This document shows, in pieces, positions 1 through 6,530 of a stretch of DNA of 10,387 nt; within the stretch, counting starts at the first letter, position 1, and the number at the start of each line of letters is the position of its first letter. Below the pieces are notes generated by a model. The model did not search any database, was not told the DNA's origin, and saw nothing but the letters and a program-made list of their open reading frames with translations. This DNA comes from an uncultured Burkholderiales bacterium. GTDB lineage: Bacteria; Pseudomonadota; Gammaproteobacteria; Burkholderiales; Burkholderiaceae_C. The stretch spans positions 1-10,387 of the forward strand of contig CAIODE010000031.1 of assembly GCA_903856875.1 (NCBI GenBank), in the 5' to 3' direction. The position numbers and the translations under genes were made by a program.

Positions 1-658
1 GCGCACCTTTTGGATTGCGGCTGTCACCACTGGCATATGTTTGTTAGTGGGCGTGCCTGAAGCCTACATTTTGAGTCGCATGAAAACCTCATGGCGAAGT
101 ATCTTTTTGCTGATCGTTCTTGCACCCTTGTTGGTATCCGTAGTAGTGCGGGCCTTTGGCTGGAGTTTGTTACTTGGCCCAAGAGGCATATTCAATCAAA
201 TCTCTTTGGCGCTGGACTTAGGCAACATCAAAATTTTGTACACAGAATGGGCGGTCATCATCGCACTCGTGCATGTCATGCTGCCTTTCATGATCATTCC
301 CATCTGGACATCTTTGCAAAAGCTAGATCTCGGTGTAGAAAACGCAGCACTTTCATTGGCAGCCTCCCCCTTTACAACTTTAAGGCGCATTGTTTTTCCT
401 CAAGTGGTGCCAGGCATCTTATCTGGCAGCCTCATTGTGTTTGGCCTAAGCGCCAGCGCACTGGCCATTCCGGGCCTACTTGGCGGCAGACGTTTGAAAA
501 TGGTTGCCACTGTGGTTTATGACGAGTATTTGCACGAACTCAATTGGCCCCTCGGTGCTACGCTGGCTTTGATTCTGTTGGTAGCCAATCTCATCGTGAT
601 GTTGAGCTATAACAAAATCTTAGAGCGCAATTACCAAAAAACAATGGGAGTCGCATGA
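1..658 (+). CDS. ABC transporter permease, PotB-like (5' end outside window)
   Basis: This is an inner-membrane permease subunit of a spermidine/putrescine- or opine-type ABC importer. The reading frame is open from base 2 (RTFWIAAVTTGICLLVG...), so the gene starts upstream of the window; the TTG at 41 is not a believable start. About 218 residues are visible, with roughly five hydrophobic segments, the last running up to the C-terminal basic tail. The cytoplasmic EAA loop that contacts the ATPase is at bases 338-400 (ENAALSLAAS, then IVFP); the usual glycine of this loop is alanine here, whereas the next permease keeps it. The stop overlaps the start of that second permease as ATGA, which implies translational coupling. 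The family assignment is firm. The transported compound is unknown, since PotB-type permeases carry polyamines, opines and other small organic solutes. Confidence 0.93.
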   Translation, partial: RTFWIAAVTTGICLLVGVPEAYILSRMKTSWRSIFLLIVLAPLLVSVVVRAFGWSLLLGPRGIFNQISLALDLGNIKILYTEWAVIIALVHVMLPFMIIPIWTSLQKLDLGVENAALSLAASPFTTLRRIVFPQVVPGILSGSLIVFGLSASALAIPGLLGGRRLKMVATVVYDEYLHELNWPLGATLALILLVANLIVMLSYNKILERNYQKTMGVA

Positions 659-1449
659 ACAAAAACGGCCCACTAGCATTGCTGTTCAATGGCTTGGTCA
701 TCAGTTTCATGCTGGCACCCTTGGTCGTGGTTTGTCTGGTTGCCTTTACGCCAGGCAACACGCTCACCGTCCCTACAACAGAGTTTTCATTCCGCTGGTT
801 TAAGGCCGTCTTCAAACATTCAGACTTTGTCACGGCCTTCTGGAACAGCCTTTGGTTGGCCATCGCTGCTGCAAGTTTATCAACAGCCATAGCCATCCCA
901 TCAGGACTGGCGATCACCCGGTATCAATTCAGAGGACGCGATGCATTGAATGCATTGTTTTTGTCGCCCCTGATCGTGCCTCATTTGGTCTTGGGTGTGG
1001 CCCTATTGCGTTTGTTTTCATTGATTGGGGCTACAGGCAGCTTTGTCTGGCTGATCTTAGCCCACACCTTGATCGTCACCCCCTACGTGCTGAGATTGAT
1101 TGTGGCAGCGTCCTCTGGCATGGACAGGCATTGCGAAGATGCCGCACTTTCACTTGGCGCCAGTCGAATCACTGTATTTTGGCGCGTCACTTTGCCCATG
1201 ATTCTGCCGGGCGTCACAGGGGGTTGGCTCTTGGCATTTATCAACAGCTTTGATGAAGTGACCATGTCCATCTTTGTGACTTCACCGGTCACTGTCACAC
1301 TACCCGTTCGCATGTACATGTATGCTACAGAGTCGGTCGACCCCTTGATGGCGGCCGTTTCGGCACTTATGGTGGCCTTGACTGCTGGCGTGATGTTGAT
1401 CTTAGACAGGCTCTATGGTCTGGACAAAATTTTGATGGGTGAGAAATAG
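655..1449 (+). CDS. ABC transporter permease, PotC-like
   Basis: This is the second inner-membrane permease of the importer, expected to pair with the preceding PotB-like subunit and an ATPase to form the channel. It has 264 residues, normal for PotC. Hydrophobic segments lie near residues 10-31, 63-87, 100-125, 130-150, 185-200 and 234-252. The EAA loop is at about residues 161-181 (EDAALSLGAS, then LP), with the conserved glycine at 168. The SFDEV stretch at 198-202, followed by S-I-F, is typical of PotC-type permeases. The ATG lies inside the previous gene's stop overlap (ATGA). The stop TAG shares its last G with the GTG start of the next gene, so transporter and oxidoreductase genes are physically locked into one transcript. 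Substrate unknown. Confidence 0.94.
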   Translation: MNKNGPLALLFNGLVISFMLAPLVVVCLVAFTPGNTLTVPTTEFSFRWFKAVFKHSDFVTAFWNSLWLAIAAASLSTAIAIPSGLAITRYQFRGRDALNALFLSPLIVPHLVLGVALLRLFSLIGATGSFVWLILAHTLIVTPYVLRLIVAASSGMDRHCEDAALSLGASRITVFWRVTLPMILPGVTGGWLLAFINSFDEVTMSIFVTSPVTVTLPVRMYMYATESVDPLMAAVSALMVALTAGVMLILDRLYGLDKILMGEK

Positions 1450-1769
1450 TGTCAAAAACTCAAATAAACCAATCACATGAGCCCGGTCAATTGCTAAGGG
1501 TCGCCGAATTAAATCGCACAAGTTTCACCATTTTTATCAATGGTGAAGCAGCGCAGGTCCTAGAAGGCGACACACTTCTCACAGCCGTTTTGACGCACCA
1601 AAAGTTCATCAGACAAACAGATTTTAGCCAGTCAGTTAGAGCCGGTTTCTGCTTGATGGGTGCATGTCAAGATTGTTGGGTGGCCTCTGAAGATGGCATG
1701 CGCATGCGAAGTTGTTCCACCTTTGTCCAACCCAACATGCGCCTGGTGACATCGAAAGTCAAGCCATGA
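1449..1769 (+). CDS. (2Fe-2S)-binding protein, HcnA-like small subunit
   Basis: This is a 106-residue ferredoxin-like subunit with the plant-type [2Fe-2S] pattern C68-x4-C73-x2-C76-x12-C89, in the context GFCLMGACQDC that is characteristic of HcnA-type proteins. Around residues 27-47 (TIFINGEAAQVLEGDTLLTA) is the beta-grasp start of the domain. In HcnABC-type enzymes this small subunit joins two flavoprotein subunits and relays electrons from substrate oxidation. In fused relatives, such as the sarcosine oxidase alpha chain, the same domain is attached to the flavin subunit; here it is a separate gene. The start is GTG at 1449, overlapping the previous stop by one base, and the stop overlaps the next start as ATGA. 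The domain call is firm; participation in a three-subunit dehydrogenase is inferred from the neighbours. Confidence 0.9.
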   Translation: MSKTQINQSHEPGQLLRVAELNRTSFTIFINGEAAQVLEGDTLLTAVLTHQKFIRQTDFSQSVRAGFCLMGACQDCWVASEDGMRMRSCSTFVQPNMRLVTSKVKP

Positions 1770-3175
1770 CAAAGTTAATCAAGCCTGTCATTGTGGGCGC
1801 GGGGCCAGCTGGCATTCGCGCAGCACAAACTTTGGTGGCCCATGGTCTTCGCCCCACCGTGATTGATGAATCAGTCAAATGGGGTGGCCAAATTTACCGC
1901 CAACAGCCCGGCAATTTTTCTAGAACTGCCAAACAACTTTATGGCTTCGAGGCAGGCAGGGCCGATGCCGTTCTAACTGCCATGCGTTCTTTGCTCTCCC
2001 AAGTGGACTATCGCCCCAACACCTTGGTATGGAATGCAGAAGGCGGTCAACTTGATCTATTGAACGACGGCCAAACTTCAGTCATTGACTTCACCGACAT
2101 CATCATTGCAACAGGTGCAACCGACCGCATCTTGCCATTCAAAGGCTGGACCTTGCCGGGCGTGTTCAGTTTGGGTGGCGCGCAAGTTGCGTTGAAATTC
2201 CAAGGCTGCGCCATTGGGAAAAAAGTTGTTTTTGCTGGCACTGGGCCATTGCTTTATTTGGTGGCTTTTCAATATGCCAAAGCAGGTGCCAATGTTGTGG
2301 CTATTTTGGACAGCAGTCGACTTAGTCTTCAAGTCAAAGCCTTGCCAGCCCTTTTGAACCAACCCGTGGTGTTAGCCAAAGGCATGTATTACGTCGCTTG
2401 GCTTAAAGCACAAGGCATCGCCATTCACAATGATGCAAGCCCGATGCAAGCCAGCGGTGCGCACGGCGTAGAAAAACTGATATGGCGCAATTCACAGGGC
2501 GATCACACCCTTGATTGCGATGCTATTGCAACCGGGTATGGCCTGCGAAGTGAATCACAACTGGCAGACATACTGGATTGCAAATTTGTTTTTGTAAATT
2601 CTGACAATGCTTGGATGCCACAAAAAGACCAAGTAGGTCGTTCTACACAAGCACATGTCTATTTAGCGGGTGATGGCTCAGGTATTCAAGGTGCAGACGC
2701 TGCAGAGTGGGCGGGCGAATTGGCGGGCCTCGCTTTGATTGAAGATCGACACATCGAATCGAAAGCAAACCATTCTTTGCGTGTTCATCAGTTAACGCAC
2801 CAACTTCAAAAGCGGCAAGCATTTGGGTACGGCTTGAACACAGCGTTCCAAGACCCTAAAAGTTGGGCTCGCCAAACTACAGACGATGTTGTCATTTGCA
2901 GATGCGAAGAAATTACGGCAGGCGACATTCGAACTTCTGTCCAGGCTACAGGCGCACAAGATCTCAATCGACTCAAAGCAATGTGCCGGGTGGGCATGGG
3001 AAGATGCCAAGGTCGCATGTGTGGCCCTGCTGCTTCAGAGATCCTGGCTGATTGCACTCAACAATCGGTTCAATTGGTAGGACGTCTTAGAGGGCAAGCA
3101 CCCATCAAACCCATCCCGTTTGTTCAAAGCCCTGCCACCAATGCCAATGGCGCCAACACAAAGGCGGCTGCATGA
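1766..3175 (+). CDS. FAD-dependent oxidoreductase with BFD-like [2Fe-2S] domain, HcnB/OoxA-like
   Basis: This is the 469-residue pyridine-nucleotide-disulfide-oxidoreductase-type subunit of an HcnABC/opine-dehydrogenase-like enzyme. I start it at ATG 1766, which forms an ATGA overlap with the upstream stop; an in-frame ATG at 1712 would lie deep inside the upstream gene. The FAD Rossmann motif is GAGPAG at 11-16, ending at acidic residues near 34-35. A second dinucleotide-fold motif AGTGPLL is at 157-163, and the C-terminal FAD-contact motif YLAGDGSGIQG is at 299-309. The BFD-like [2Fe-2S] domain has ligands C378, C380, C414 and C419 (CxC-x33-C-x4-C, ending CQGRMC); C407 is an extra nearby cysteine. 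This architecture is known from HcnB, OoxA/NoxA opine oxidases and D-hydroxyproline dehydrogenase subunits. Cyanide synthesis itself is unlikely given the linked importer. Substrate undetermined. Confidence 0.92.
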   Translation: MTKLIKPVIVGAGPAGIRAAQTLVAHGLRPTVIDESVKWGGQIYRQQPGNFSRTAKQLYGFEAGRADAVLTAMRSLLSQVDYRPNTLVWNAEGGQLDLLNDGQTSVIDFTDIIIATGATDRILPFKGWTLPGVFSLGGAQVALKFQGCAIGKKVVFAGTGPLLYLVAFQYAKAGANVVAILDSSRLSLQVKALPALLNQPVVLAKGMYYVAWLKAQGIAIHNDASPMQASGAHGVEKLIWRNSQGDHTLDCDAIATGYGLRSESQLADILDCKFVFVNSDNAWMPQKDQVGRSTQAHVYLAGDGSGIQGADAAEWAGELAGLALIEDRHIESKANHSLRVHQLTHQLQKRQAFGYGLNTAFQDPKSWARQTTDDVVICRCEEITAGDIRTSVQATGAQDLNRLKAMCRVGMGRCQGRMCGPAASEILADCTQQSVQLVGRLRGQAPIKPIPFVQSPATNANGANTKAAA

Positions 3176-4326
3176 GCAATAGCACCCTCCAATGCGATGT
3201 GGCCATTGTGGGCGGCGGCATTGTGGGCACATCCGCAGCACTTGCACTTCGCAAATTGGGCAAGACAGTTATTTTGCTTGAACGAGACTTGTGTGGATCA
3301 AGATCTAGCGGCGTGAACTATGGCGGTGTTCGCCGTCAAGGTCGATCCCTCATTCAACTTCCCTTAGCGCAGAGGGCGCATGCCATTTGGGAAAAGTTAT
3401 CCGATCTTTTAGGATCCGCTTGCGAGTACACACGATCAGGCCATTTGAAAATCGCCCGAAGTGAGGCCGATCTTGCGTCACTCATTGTCTACAAAGAAAA
3501 AAGTGAGCCATTTGGATTAGGTCTCAAAATTTACTCTGGCACTCAACTTCGTGAATTCTACCCATGGCTCAGTGAGCGTGTTGTAGGGGGCTCTTTGTGC
3601 GCAGAAGATGGTCATGCCAATCCACGCCTAGTTTCTCCTGCGTTTGCAAATGCAGCAATCCATGCGGGCGCACAAATCATGGAACGAACTCAGGTCATTG
3701 AGATTTCGAACTCAAACGGGCTCTTTACACTGACAACAAGCACCGACCAAGTGATTGAAGCGCCCATACTTTTGAATTGTGCCGGCGCCTGGGCAAGCTT
3801 TGTTGCAGAGAAGTTCAATGAACCCGTTCCCATGGTGTCTGCCCACCCCACCATGGCCGTCACCGAACCAATGCCTGCTTTCATGTCACTGAGTCTGGGG
3901 GTTGAGGGTGGCGGCATTTATGCCAGACAAGCCTTTAGAGGAAATTGCGTCATTGGTGGTTCGCGTGGTTTTGCTTTGGACGAGCTTCGGGCCCGTCCCA
4001 GCAGAGAAGCGATTCAATTGGTTCTGGCCCGATCAGTAGAACTGTTGCCACAGCTCAAACATGCCAGCATCATTCGAACATGGAGCGGCACCGAAGGCTA
4101 CCTGCCAGACCACGAACCCGTGATTGGACCCAGTCGAACAACCCCCGGCTTGTTTCATGGTTTTGGCTTTGCTGGTTCTGGATTCCAAATTGGTCCAGCC
4201 GTTGGCGAGGTGTTGGCTGAATTGGCCACGCTCGGCAAAACATCAACCCCCATCGATGGATTTTCGATATCTAGATTTCCCAGTGTGCTTTCATCTATTA
4301 CTACAACCCCAGGAGATTTACCATGA
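3172..4326 (+). CDS. FAD-dependent oxidoreductase, DAO family, HcnC/OoxB-like
   Basis: This 384-residue flavoprotein belongs to the D-amino-acid-oxidase/glycine-oxidase fold and is the likely catalytic subunit that oxidises the C-N bond of an amine or secondary-amine amino acid. The N-terminal FAD motif is VGGGIVG at 13-19, with the ribose-binding acidic residue E37 at the end of the second strand. The stretch SSGVNYGGVRRQG (46-58) is the usual flavin-proximal segment. The C-terminal DAO signature runs from about 304 (GTEGYLPDHEPVIGP) through GFGFAGSGFQIGPAVGE. There is no signal peptide, so action is cytoplasmic or on the inner membrane face. The start ATG overlaps the preceding stop as ATGA, with an AAAGGCGG-like ribosome site just upstream. 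With the two preceding genes it completes an HcnABC-like trio. PuuB- or glycine-oxidase-like chemistry is also possible. Substrate not predictable. Confidence 0.92.
   Translation: MSNSTLQCDVAIVGGGIVGTSAALALRKLGKTVILLERDLCGSRSSGVNYGGVRRQGRSLIQLPLAQRAHAIWEKLSDLLGSACEYTRSGHLKIARSEADLASLIVYKEKSEPFGLGLKIYSGTQLREFYPWLSERVVGGSLCAEDGHANPRLVSPAFANAAIHAGAQIMERTQVIEISNSNGLFTLTTSTDQVIEAPILLNCAGAWASFVAEKFNEPVPMVSAHPTMAVTEPMPAFMSLSLGVEGGGIYARQAFRGNCVIGGSRGFALDELRARPSREAIQLVLARSVELLPQLKHASIIRTWSGTEGYLPDHEPVIGPSRTTPGLFHGFGFAGSGFQIGPAVGEVLAELATLGKTSTPIDGFSISRFPSVLSSITTTPGDLP
4311..4315 (+). promoter_or_regulatory. Strong Shine-Dalgarno before the solute-binding protein
   Basis: AGGAG ends 7 bases before the ATG at 4323, inside the 3' end of the upstream oxidoreductase gene. 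It is a better ribosome site than those at most other junctions in this operon. That fits the need for more binding protein than permease or enzyme; this reading is an inference. Confidence 0.7.
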
Positions 4327-5399
4327 AGTTCTGTTCGCAACTCAAGAATACAGTGCACAAACCGTTGGGTGCCATTGCTTTGGCCTCATTGGCCTTGCTG
4401 GTGAGCGCTTCTGTACAGGCTCAAACCAAAACACTTTACATCGGCATGAACGGCGGTACGATGGAGAAGACATGGACAGAAAATGTTTTTCCTGCTTTTG
4501 AAAAAGCCAACAACGTGAAAGTTGTTGTTGTTCCCGGCACGTCATCTGAAATTTTGGCAAAGGCTCAAGCCAACAAAGACAAGCCGCAAATGCATGTGAT
4601 GTTTTTAGACGATGGCGTGATGATTCGCGCTGCAGGTATGGGTTTGTGTGAAAAAATGAAACCCAGTGGTCCCTTGAATGAAATTTTCCCAACTGCCCGA
4701 TTCAAAGATGACATCGCGGCTGGTGTCACCATGGGCATGACTGGTTTGGCATACAACAAAAAGATGTTTGCTGAAAAAGGTTGGGCGGCCCCAACTTCTT
4801 GGATGGACTTGGCCGATCCCAAATACAAAGGCAAGGTCGTCTTTCAATCCATGCCTTCCTCTTCTTTTGGGTTGCATGGTTTCTTGATGTTCAATCGCAT
4901 CAAAGGTGGAACAGAAGCCAATGTAGAACCTGGCTTCAATGCATGGAAGGCCGCTATTGGCCCCAATGTGCTTGAGTACATTCCCAGCTCTGCCAAGTTG
5001 GCTGAAATGATTCAAAACGGCGAAGCTGCCATTGCACCATTAACACCCACAGGCGTTGCAACGCTTCAAGAAAAAGGCATTGCAATTGAGTATGCACAGC
5101 CCAAAGAAGGCTCTGTGGTCTTGATGGTGGCCGAGTGCGTCATTGCCAATAACACTGAACCTGTTTTGTCTCAAAAACTGGCCGAGTTCTTGTTGTCATC
5201 CTCTGCTCAAGCGGCAGGCCTAGAGCATGGCAACCAAATTCCATCCAATCCCAAAGCGCCAGCAGTAGGCGATGACGCAAAGCTCAAACTCAAACAGTTT
5301 GCCGGGTACATGAAAACTGCGGTTGTCTTGGACTGGAACGCCATCAATGAAAATCGCCCCGCATGGAACGCTCGCTGGAACCGTAGCATCGAACGTTAA
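4323..5399 (+). CDS. ABC transporter periplasmic substrate-binding protein, PotD-like
   Basis: This is a 358-residue extracellular solute-binding protein expected to capture the ligand in the periplasm and deliver it to the two permeases encoded at the start of the operon. The signal peptide has a basic N-region, a hydrophobic core at about 15-28 and a likely signal peptidase I site VQA-Q at 33/34. There is no lipobox cysteine at that site, so it should be soluble rather than a lipoprotein. The mature start TKTLYIGMNGGTMEKTW is typical of the PotD/Fbp-like group (family 1 binding proteins), as is the AYNKKMF / PTSWMDLADPKYKGKV stretch at about 143-170. The ATG overlaps the preceding stop as ATGA and has a good AGGAG site. 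It is the last gene of the operon, followed by an inverted repeat. The ligand could be a polyamine, an opine or an amino-acid derivative. Confidence 0.93.
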   Translation: MKFCSQLKNTVHKPLGAIALASLALLVSASVQAQTKTLYIGMNGGTMEKTWTENVFPAFEKANNVKVVVVPGTSSEILAKAQANKDKPQMHVMFLDDGVMIRAAGMGLCEKMKPSGPLNEIFPTARFKDDIAAGVTMGMTGLAYNKKMFAEKGWAAPTSWMDLADPKYKGKVVFQSMPSSSFGLHGFLMFNRIKGGTEANVEPGFNAWKAAIGPNVLEYIPSSAKLAEMIQNGEAAIAPLTPTGVATLQEKGIAIEYAQPKEGSVVLMVAECVIANNTEPVLSQKLAEFLLSSSAQAAGLEHGNQIPSNPKAPAVGDDAKLKLKQFAGYMKTAVVLDWNAINENRPAWNARWNRSIER

Positions 5400-5410
5400 G
5401 GCGGCAGTTC

Positions 5411-5440
5411 GTGACTTTGGCGATGCAAATTAAGTATAGG
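5411..5440 (+). promoter_or_regulatory. Possible promoter for the efflux pair
   Basis: GTGACT (5411-5416, four matches to TTGACA) and TATAGG (5435-5440, four matches to TATAAT) are 18 bp apart and would start transcription near 5447, inside the inverted repeat, about 28 bases before the emrA-like ATG. A perfect TATAAT also sits at 5458-5463, but it has no -35 at proper spacing and would give an almost leaderless message. Both are eye-matched guesses. Confidence 0.3.
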
Positions 5441-5461
5441 GATGGCCTAGCCATCCCTATA
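5435..5461. promoter_or_regulatory. Perfect 12-bp inverted repeat: operator or bidirectional-type terminator stem
   Basis: The arms TATAGGGATGGC (5435-5446) and GCCATCCCTATA (5450-5461) pair perfectly around a CTA loop. The site lies 35 bases after the stop of the binding-protein gene and 13 bases before the start of the efflux gene. As RNA it would form a strong hairpin, but no run of T follows (the sequence continues ATGTTCATT), so a classical intrinsic terminator is not supported. Its overlap with the only promoter-like elements in this gap suits a repressor operator for the efflux genes. The inverted repeat is directly seen; its role is open. Confidence 0.6.
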
Positions 5462-5474
5462 ATGTTCATTCACC

Positions 5475-6509
5475 ATGTCAAACAACTCAAAGTCTTCTAA
5501 ACGCCTTGTCCTCTTGGTTCTAATTCCCTTGCTTGCAGGCGTCATCGGAACTGTCACCTACCTCAAAGGGGGCCGCATTGTAGAAACAGAAAATGCGTAC
5601 CTCAAAGCCGACAAAGTACCCGTCAATGCCGAAATTTCTGGCGTTGTCAAAGAAGTCTTCGTGGCAGACAACCAAGTGGTCAAAGCTGGCGACGTGTTGT
5701 TCAGGCTAGATCCTGCACCCGTTCAAATTGCACGCGCCAAGGCTGAAGCCAAACTGTTGCAAGTGCGTGTAGATTTAGCAGCACTCAAAGCCAGCTATCG
5801 CACCAAGCAAGCCGAAATCAACTTAGCCAAATCAAAACAAGAATTTGCAGTGAAAGAACAAGCGCGGCAAGCAGAATTGCTTAGCAAGAATTTTGTATCT
5901 GCCTCCAAATTTGACGAAGCCAAACAAAACACAGAGCTAGCAGCCATGCAAGTGGTCGCTCTTCAACAAGATTTACAGCGCATTGCAGAATCATTGAATG
6001 GCAATGTCAATGCACCCGTTGAAAAACATCCCAGCTTCCTCAGCGCACAAGCCGAATTCGATCAAAACAAACTCGATCTATCGCGCATTGAAATTCGCGC
6101 AGCTGTAGCAGGCACCGCCAACAAGCCGCCCAAGCTAGGCCAGTTTGTACCAGCAGGCAGCATGGTCATGGCCTTGGTGGTCAATGGCAACTTATGGATT
6201 GAAGCCAACCTCACAGAAACTGACCTGACCTATGTGCACGTTGGTCAGTCCGTCAAAATTCACATCGACACCTACCCTGATGTGGTGTGGCAAGGGGAAG
6301 TTGAAAGCTTGAGTGGTGCCACAGGGTCAGAATTTGCCTTAATCCCTGCACAAAATGCATCAGGCAACTGGATCAAGGTGGCGCAACGCGTAGCCGTCAA
6401 AATCAAAATCAACCCCAACGAGCAAGCTCCGGAGCTTCGCACTGGTCTTAGCACCAAAGTTGAAATCGATACGGGGCATCGCCGAAGTCTTTTGGGTATG
6501 AGTCTCTAA
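5475..6509 (+). CDS. HlyD/EmrA-like membrane fusion protein of a drug efflux pump
   Basis: This is a 344-residue periplasmic adaptor anchored by one N-terminal membrane segment (about 11-30), linking an inner-membrane transporter to an outer-membrane channel. The biotinyl-lipoyl-like half motif is at about 45-80 (VPVNAEISGVVKEVFVADNQ, then VVKAGDVLFRLDP). A helical hairpin rich in K, Q, A and E spans about 82-205, and the beta-barrel portion starts near 230. The stretch GSEFALIPAQNASGNWIKV (284-302) is a hallmark of the EmrA branch. Length is slightly under E. coli EmrA. There is no recognisable Shine-Dalgarno before the ATG at 5475. The next gene starts 21 bp downstream and encodes the matching EmrB-like transporter, so the two form a pair. 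No TolC-like partner is in the window. Drug specificity is unknown. Confidence 0.92.
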   Translation: MSNNSKSSKRLVLLVLIPLLAGVIGTVTYLKGGRIVETENAYLKADKVPVNAEISGVVKEVFVADNQVVKAGDVLFRLDPAPVQIARAKAEAKLLQVRVDLAALKASYRTKQAEINLAKSKQEFAVKEQARQAELLSKNFVSASKFDEAKQNTELAAMQVVALQQDLQRIAESLNGNVNAPVEKHPSFLSAQAEFDQNKLDLSRIEIRAAVAGTANKPPKLGQFVPAGSMVMALVVNGNLWIEANLTETDLTYVHVGQSVKIHIDTYPDVVWQGEVESLSGATGSEFALIPAQNASGNWIKVAQRVAVKIKINPNEQAPELRTGLSTKVEIDTGHRRSLLGMSL

Positions 6510-6530
6510 CTCCGCCACTTTACCGCGGTC

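Noticed and set aside
1712..1765. In-frame upstream ATG extending the HcnB-like protein by 18 residues
   Set aside because: It would overlap the [2Fe-2S] subunit gene by 58 bases, and the family N-terminus begins just before the GAGPAG motif; ATG 1766 gives the usual ATGA overlap.
1449..4326. True hydrogen cyanide synthase operon (hcnABC)
   Set aside because: The subunit types match, but hcnABC operons are not normally joined to an ABC importer, and the same subunit set serves opine and hydroxyproline dehydrogenases. Only the family level is supported.
4605..5015. 136-codon antisense open frame opposite the binding-protein gene
   Set aside because: It lies wholly inside a well-supported gene, has no recognisable protein family and has no ribosome site; it is a composition shadow.
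5435..5475. Classical intrinsic terminator after the transporter operon
   Set aside because: The stem is perfect but no T-rich tract follows it, so I keep it as an inverted repeat of uncertain role.
5462..5500. Twelve-codon frame (MFIHHVKQLKVF) starting at the ATG overlapping TATAAT and running into the emrA-like gene
   Set aside because: It has no ribosome site and no regulatory-peptide signature, and it is too short to distinguish from chance.
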